IMG/VR virus record: IMGVR_UViG_3300008110_000683
Span: 18,542-44,351 of that record
DNA length: 25,810 nt
Direction: 5' to 3' (one strand)
Origin: a virus
Part shown: positions 21,947-25,810 of the stretch, piece after piece
How the letters are laid out: every line of letters begins with the position of its first letter
Numbering within the stretch: position 1 is the first letter of the stretch
Position numbers and translations under genes: made by a program
The notes under the pieces: model-generated
What the model was told of the DNA's origin: nothing
Database searches by the model: none
The model's input: only the letters and a program-made list of their open reading frames with translations

Positions 21947-23509
21947 ATGGCATATAATCTTTCATATAATAAAGCAATTGTCAACGAAGGAGATAGTGTA
22001 ATAATTACACTAGATGGTACTGGATTGCCAGATGGTTCTTTAGTTCCTTTTACAATATCTGGTACAAATATTACCGAAACAGATTTTCTAGGATTTTCTT
22101 CTTTAACCGGAAATTTTAATATTACTGGCGGTAGGGGAAGAGTAGTTTTAAATATTGCTGAAGATTTAAGAACAGAAGGTCCAGAGGCATTTATACTTAC
22201 ATTAACAGGTACAGGAAGAACAGAATCTATTGGAATATTTGTAAATGATGTATCATTATCTCCTAGTAGTGCCGTACCAGAATTTTTTGTTACCTCTCCT
22301 CTTTCCTTAATAAATGAGGGAGATACATTAACTTTTAATATAACAGGAATAAATGTTCCAGCGGGTACTGCAGTACCCTATGAAATATTTGGATTACAAT
22401 CAGAAGATTTAGTTACAGGATCCTTAACCGGAACTGTAGTTTTTACTGCAAATAGTTTTTATGATACATCCGCGACAGTAAGTGTTTCTATATTAGAAGA
22501 TTTTAAAACAGAAGGTAATGAGAATGCTGTCTTAATATTAAAACCCCCATTTCCATATTCTTTAAAAATTAGTAGTACGGTTGTTGTATTTGATTCATCT
22601 ACAGATTTTAGCCCAGCATATATAGTTACTGCAAATAAAACAAAAGTTACTGAGGGGGATTCTATAACTTTTACTACTGCGGTAAAAGGATTGGGATCTG
22701 TTAATGTAGGAACTCCGCTATATTGGTCAATACGACCAACATCCAAAGACGGAAATCCTACTAAATTAAATCCTGCATCGGATATAACTGTTGTAGATTT
22801 CGTAGGATTAAATAGTTTAGCGGGCACTACCGAATTTTATAATGATGCAGTATTAGGAAATATTGCAACAGTAACTCTAGTAACCAGAGACGATTATATA
22901 TTTGAACCAAGCGAATATTTTTTATTAGTAGTTAATGATGGTAAATTAAGTCCTGTAGCAACTCCATTTGGAACTACTGTTTATCAAGTTAAACAAACAA
23001 ATAGCCCGATAATTGAACTACTAGATTCCGGAAATACTTTAATACAAAGCGATTCTGTATTTTCGGGTAATCTTATAGTTTCATTCGAAGATGTTGCAGA
23101 CTTAAAAGCCAATATCGGCGGTATAACTACGGATCTAGGATATTGGAAAAATTCTACCGGATTGTTATCAGATGAGATGGTGATACAGGGAAGAAGATTA
23201 TATGATACTGAAGATTCTCCAGTATTTTATCAACCGTTTTCATATGTTATAAAATCATCTTTATCAATAGATATATGGAGCGACTCTGTTAAGGATATAT
23301 TACACCCTGCAGGATTTAGCTTTTTTAGTGAAATAAATAATGAGACCGATCCTAATGATATTAAATTTGCAGGGGTAAAAAGTATTAAAATTGTGGATTC
23401 TGAAATTAATACATATTCTGTTCTTACTGCAGATAAACAGTCTACAGCAATAGATGCTAGTACAGGTAACTATACTGCAGACAAAATTTATACCCCCTTT
23501 AATTTCTAA
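21947..23509 (+). CDS. Virion protein with three Calx-beta/Ig-like repeats
   Basis: 520 residues. Three sandwich repeats of about 100 residues start near residues 8, 115 and 228. Each opens with (V/I)NEGD- or VTEGD-type motifs followed by (S/T)-(V/L/I)-x-(I/F)-(T/N), includes an E-T-D-F or comparable strand and a SLTG or SLAG turn, and closes with ED-x-x-(T/F)-E-x-x-(E/N). This is the pattern of Calx-beta and related extracellular domains. The last 150 residues are different and carry no recognised motif. Such repeats often decorate capsids or tails and may bind surfaces or calcium. Lying inside the baseplate block, the protein probably sits on the baseplate or fibres. It is not a T4 core protein, so it is an accessory gained by this lineage or its relatives. 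Confidence 0.6.
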   Translation: MAYNLSYNKAIVNEGDSVIITLDGTGLPDGSLVPFTISGTNITETDFLGFSSLTGNFNITGGRGRVVLNIAEDLRTEGPEAFILTLTGTGRTESIGIFVNDVSLSPSSAVPEFFVTSPLSLINEGDTLTFNITGINVPAGTAVPYEIFGLQSEDLVTGSLTGTVVFTANSFYDTSATVSVSILEDFKTEGNENAVLILKPPFPYSLKISSTVVVFDSSTDFSPAYIVTANKTKVTEGDSITFTTAVKGLGSVNVGTPLYWSIRPTSKDGNPTKLNPASDITVVDFVGLNSLAGTTEFYNDAVLGNIATVTLVTRDDYIFEPSEYFLLVVNDGKLSPVATPFGTTVYQVKQTNSPIIELLDSGNTLIQSDSVFSGNLIVSFEDVADLKANIGGITTDLGYWKNSTGLLSDEMVIQGRRLYDTEDSPVFYQPFSYVIKSSLSIDIWSDSVKDILHPAGFSFFSEINNETDPNDIKFAGVKSIKIVDSEINTYSVLTADKQSTAIDASTGNYTADKIYTPFNF

Positions 23510-23515
23510 GACTTT

Positions 23516-23523
23516 AATAAATA
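23516..23523 (+). promoter_or_regulatory. AATAAATA element before gp8, weak promoter candidate
   Basis: It matches NATAAATA in the 18-base gap before gp8 but ends four bases before the ATG, the same close spacing as the element at 18310. A normal leader is impossible at this distance. Confidence 0.2.
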
Positions 23524-23527
23524 ATAT

Positions 23528-24823
23528 ATGCCAAACATTATAACAAACAAATTAAAGCTAAACAATGCTAAAAATTTTATAGATTCAGTTTCTCTGGATA
23601 GCGGAAATTCTTTGTATATGTTTTTGGCAAAACCAAATATTTGGAATGATGAAACGGTTCCTGCTCCTTTAGATATACAAGAAACTAATTCTAAAATATG
23701 GGATGAGATGATAAGTTTAAAACGCATATTACCTAGTAGTATAGCGAATGTTGTTAGAAGAGTGGATTGGGAAATTGGAGAATATTACGATGAATATAAT
23801 CCAGAGGATCCTGATTTATTTTCTAAGAATTTTTATGTTCTAAATAGTCAATTTGATGTATACAAATGCATAGATAACAATTCCGGAGCACCGTCAACTA
23901 TATCTCCTACAGGTAGATTTGTAAATATTATTACATTGGCAGACGGATATAGATGGAAATATATGTATAGTATTTCTACCGGGGAACAAACAAAATTTTT
24001 AACTCGTTACTGGATGCCGGTATTTAAAAACCCTCTTGTTGCAGCAAACGCAAAAGATGGAGGAATAGAACATATTAAGATTTTTAACGGTGGAGCAGAT
24101 TATTCTGCATATTCTAATGTTAATATAATTGGGGATGGGCAAAATGCAATAATTAGACCTAAAATAAATTTGGGCGTTATTTATGATTTTGTATATGAAA
24201 ATGTAGGATCCAATTTTAGATATGCGAACGCCTATATTGTAGATGGCCAAGCATCAGGAAAATATGCAAATATAAAGGCAATAATTAATCCGCAGGGCGG
24301 ACACGGTTATGACCCGGTGGCAGAACTAAATGCCAACTATGTTATGATAAATGTAAGAACAAATTACAATGAAGGGTATGGTGATTTTCCTGGAGGATTT
24401 ACTTTTAGACAATTGGGTATAATTAAAAATCCCGTTAATAGAGACGGATTGGTTGCTGCAAATACTACACTAAATGCGTTAACAAGTATAAATTTATCAA
24501 ATGTAAATGGCACATTTACAAATAATGAATTTATTGAAGGTAAGTTAAGTTTGGCAAATGCATATTTAGTAACATCTAATGTAGTATCTGGAAATGGTTA
24601 TGGTAGATATTTACAATCGTTTGGACTCACTTCTAATTTTTCAACTTTCACAAAAAATGAAAGTATAATAGGAAAAACTTCCGGAGCAACTGCAATTATA
24701 GCAAATGTGATTTATTCTGAAGTCATACCTAATAGAGGAGATATTCTCTATATTGAGAACAGAGTACCAATAACTAGATCACAATCTCAAACAGATAATT
24801 TACATCTTGTAATAGAATTTTAA
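23528..24823 (+). CDS. 8: gp8-like baseplate wedge protein
   Basis: 431 residues, against 334 in T4. The N-terminal half has the family pattern: NAKNFIDSVS, LYMFLAKPNIWND, IWDEMISLKRI (about 57-67), VVRRVDWEIGEYYDEYN, FYVLNSQFDVYKCIDNN (about 101-117) and LADGYRWKYMYSIS (about 137-150). gp8 is a beta-rich dimer on the wedge periphery, joining gp7 and gp10. The C-terminal part contains beta-rich segments with an IIGKTSGATAII motif (about 385-396) also seen in the structural protein encoded at 20562-21944 (VVGKTSGAVANI), suggesting a shared module. I rate gp8 identity as likely from cyanophage relatives rather than from direct T4 similarity. Confidence 0.75.
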   Translation: MPNIITNKLKLNNAKNFIDSVSLDSGNSLYMFLAKPNIWNDETVPAPLDIQETNSKIWDEMISLKRILPSSIANVVRRVDWEIGEYYDEYNPEDPDLFSKNFYVLNSQFDVYKCIDNNSGAPSTISPTGRFVNIITLADGYRWKYMYSISTGEQTKFLTRYWMPVFKNPLVAANAKDGGIEHIKIFNGGADYSAYSNVNIIGDGQNAIIRPKINLGVIYDFVYENVGSNFRYANAYIVDGQASGKYANIKAIINPQGGHGYDPVAELNANYVMINVRTNYNEGYGDFPGGFTFRQLGIIKNPVNRDGLVAANTTLNALTSINLSNVNGTFTNNEFIEGKLSLANAYLVTSNVVSGNGYGRYLQSFGLTSNFSTFTKNESIIGKTSGATAIIANVIYSEVIPNRGDILYIENRVPITRSQSQTDNLHLVIEF

Positions 24824-24832
24824 GGAAAAAAA

Positions 24833-25810
24833 ATGCCGGTAGTAACAAACGTTTCGCCATACTTTGACGATTATTCTGAAGATAAGAATTTTCATAAGGT
24901 TTTATTTAAACCTGGAGTAGCAGTACAATCCAGAGAATTAAATCAAGTTCAAACCATCCTACAAAATCAAATAAAAAGAGTAGGTGATTATCTATTTACG
25001 GATGCGGCCAAAGTAACAGGGGCTAAACCTAGCGTAAATTTAGATGCCCGAACAGTTCGTCTAAGCGATACGAATGTTTCTGGGCAGGTTATAAGTCTAT
25101 CTAATTTTTTAGGCAAGTATGTTGTAGGTGCAACTACGGATGTTATAGGATATGTAGATTTTATATTTGAAAAAGATGATCCTGTTATAGGAGATCCAAA
25201 ATCCATTGTTATTTCTTTAAAGAAATATAACACAACTAATAATGGTATTTTCTCTGAAAGAGAAACTTTGTATTTTTATACAAGTTACAATGATGCATTA
25301 AATAAAGTAACTCCAAATTATACTGCAATAGTTGCAAATGATATTGTTAAAAATTCAATATCTACTACAACAACGTATTCTAAATCTGTAAGTTTAAAAA
25401 ATCCTACTACATTGATTGAAGTTGGGGATTTATTAGTACACCCAATTATAACGAAACCGATATACGTTACTAAAATTACAAGTACTACGCAAATAGAAAT
25501 TAGTGAACCGACAGGAATAGTTATAGGTGAGGAAAATATTCAGTATACTAAAAAGGGAACTTGCCCTACATCTATAGTTACGCAAGACGTTGCATATTTT
25601 TATAAAAATGGATACCTTGTAAGAAGTCCTATACAAAAAATAGTTCCGGATAAAAGTACATCATATCCTTCAAAATTAATTTCATTATTAATATCGGAGC
25701 AAATAATTACAAGTGCGGACGATGAATCTTTATTAGATCCTGCGGTAGGTAGTGCTAATTATTTTGCTCCGGGCGGAGATAGATTACAAATAAATTTAAA
25801 TCTTGCAAGT
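24833..25810 (+). CDS. DUF4815-type virion structural protein, 3' end outside window
   Basis: At least 326 residues, open to the window edge. The start is MPVVTNVSPYFDDY, then FHKVLFKPGVAVQSRELNQ and QTILQNQIKRVGDYLF (about 43-58). The PYFDDYxEDKNF and FxPGxAVQxRELxQxQTILQNQ pattern is characteristic of a large structural protein of T4-like phages of aquatic bacteria, usually annotated as DUF4815. Near the edge LLDPAVGSANYFAPGGDRL also fits. It probably forms part of the peripheral baseplate or fibre attachment, downstream of gp8 where T4 has gp9-gp10. GGAAAA lies close before the ATG. Nothing is broken in the part seen. Confidence 0.8.
   Translation, partial: MPVVTNVSPYFDDYSEDKNFHKVLFKPGVAVQSRELNQVQTILQNQIKRVGDYLFTDAAKVTGAKPSVNLDARTVRLSDTNVSGQVISLSNFLGKYVVGATTDVIGYVDFIFEKDDPVIGDPKSIVISLKKYNTTNNGIFSERETLYFYTSYNDALNKVTPNYTAIVANDIVKNSISTTTTYSKSVSLKNPTTLIEVGDLLVHPIITKPIYVTKITSTTQIEISEPTGIVIGEENIQYTKKGTCPTSIVTQDVAYFYKNGYLVRSPIQKIVPDKSTSYPSKLISLLISEQIITSADDESLLDPAVGSANYFAPGGDRLQINLNLAS

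Noticed and set aside
22459-22827. 122-residue minus-strand open frame inside the Calx-beta protein gene
   Set aside because: It is fully antisense to a repeat-bearing gene, and its length is explained by that gene's codon bias.
1-25810. Prophage or mobile-element signs such as integrase, transposase, attachment repeats or CRISPR arrays
   Set aside because: None seen; the gene set is that of a lytic T4-like phage.

Overview
The window is part of an AT-rich, strictly lytic-looking T4-like myovirus genome. The evidence is a recognisable set of T4-family proteins: gp33, gp59, gp32, gp26, gp4, gp48, gp53, gp5, gp25, gp6 and gp8. They have the sequence style of the exo-T-even phages (cyanophages and phages of other aquatic bacteria). 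I see no integrase, repressor, tRNA or CRISPR. The left edge encodes part of a tmRNA whose tag reads ANDEQFALAA, a proteobacterial-type tag rather than a cyanobacterial one. With the low GC and the signal-peptide outer-membrane protein, this points to an aquatic proteobacterium as host. That is inference; the sequence does not name the host.

Layout, left to right. 1-163: tag-encoding part of a tmRNA, apparently of the circularly permuted (two-piece) type. 196-2260: two virion proteins, the first with a glycine-rich adhesin-like C-terminus. 2324-2867: an outer-membrane beta-barrel gene split by a one-base frame change and flanked by hairpins. 2934-6097: four auxiliary metabolic genes, namely a 2-oxoglutarate/Fe(II) oxygenase, a flavin-dependent (tryptophan-type) halogenase, a heme oxygenase missing its C-terminal half and a ferredoxin-dependent bilin reductase. 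These run by 4-8 base start/stop overlaps straight into gp33 (late transcription co-activator) and gp59 (helicase loader). Two small genes follow, then gp32 (single-stranded DNA-binding protein) with its own upstream tandem repeat and a strong terminator at 8368-8390.

8389-12626 is a minus-strand block: gp4 head-completion nuclease, a conserved structural protein, a tail-tube-fold protein, gp26, a short reading frame reached from gp26 by a probable programmed -1 frameshift, and a tape-measure-like protein. At 12627-12669 two T4-type late promoters face each other and serve the minus-strand block and the plus-strand baseplate block. 12670-25810 is the baseplate block: gp48, gp53, a gp27-like hub protein, gp5 (needle with lysozyme-like and M15 peptidase domains), gp25, gp6, a conserved baseplate-associated protein, a Calx-beta-type repeat protein, gp8 and a DUF4815-type structural protein cut by the window end.

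How they work together: gp32 and gp59 serve replication, and gp33 couples replication to transcription from TATAAATA-type late promoters. Those promoters drive the tail and baseplate genes, and gp26 with its frameshift product probably chaperones the tape measure during tail assembly. The metabolic cassette is tied by translational coupling to the gp33-gp59 operon, so its products should appear with the replication proteins. The most notable items are the phage tmRNA, the bilin and halogenase cassette with its truncated heme oxygenase, and the hidden frameshift gene behind gp26.
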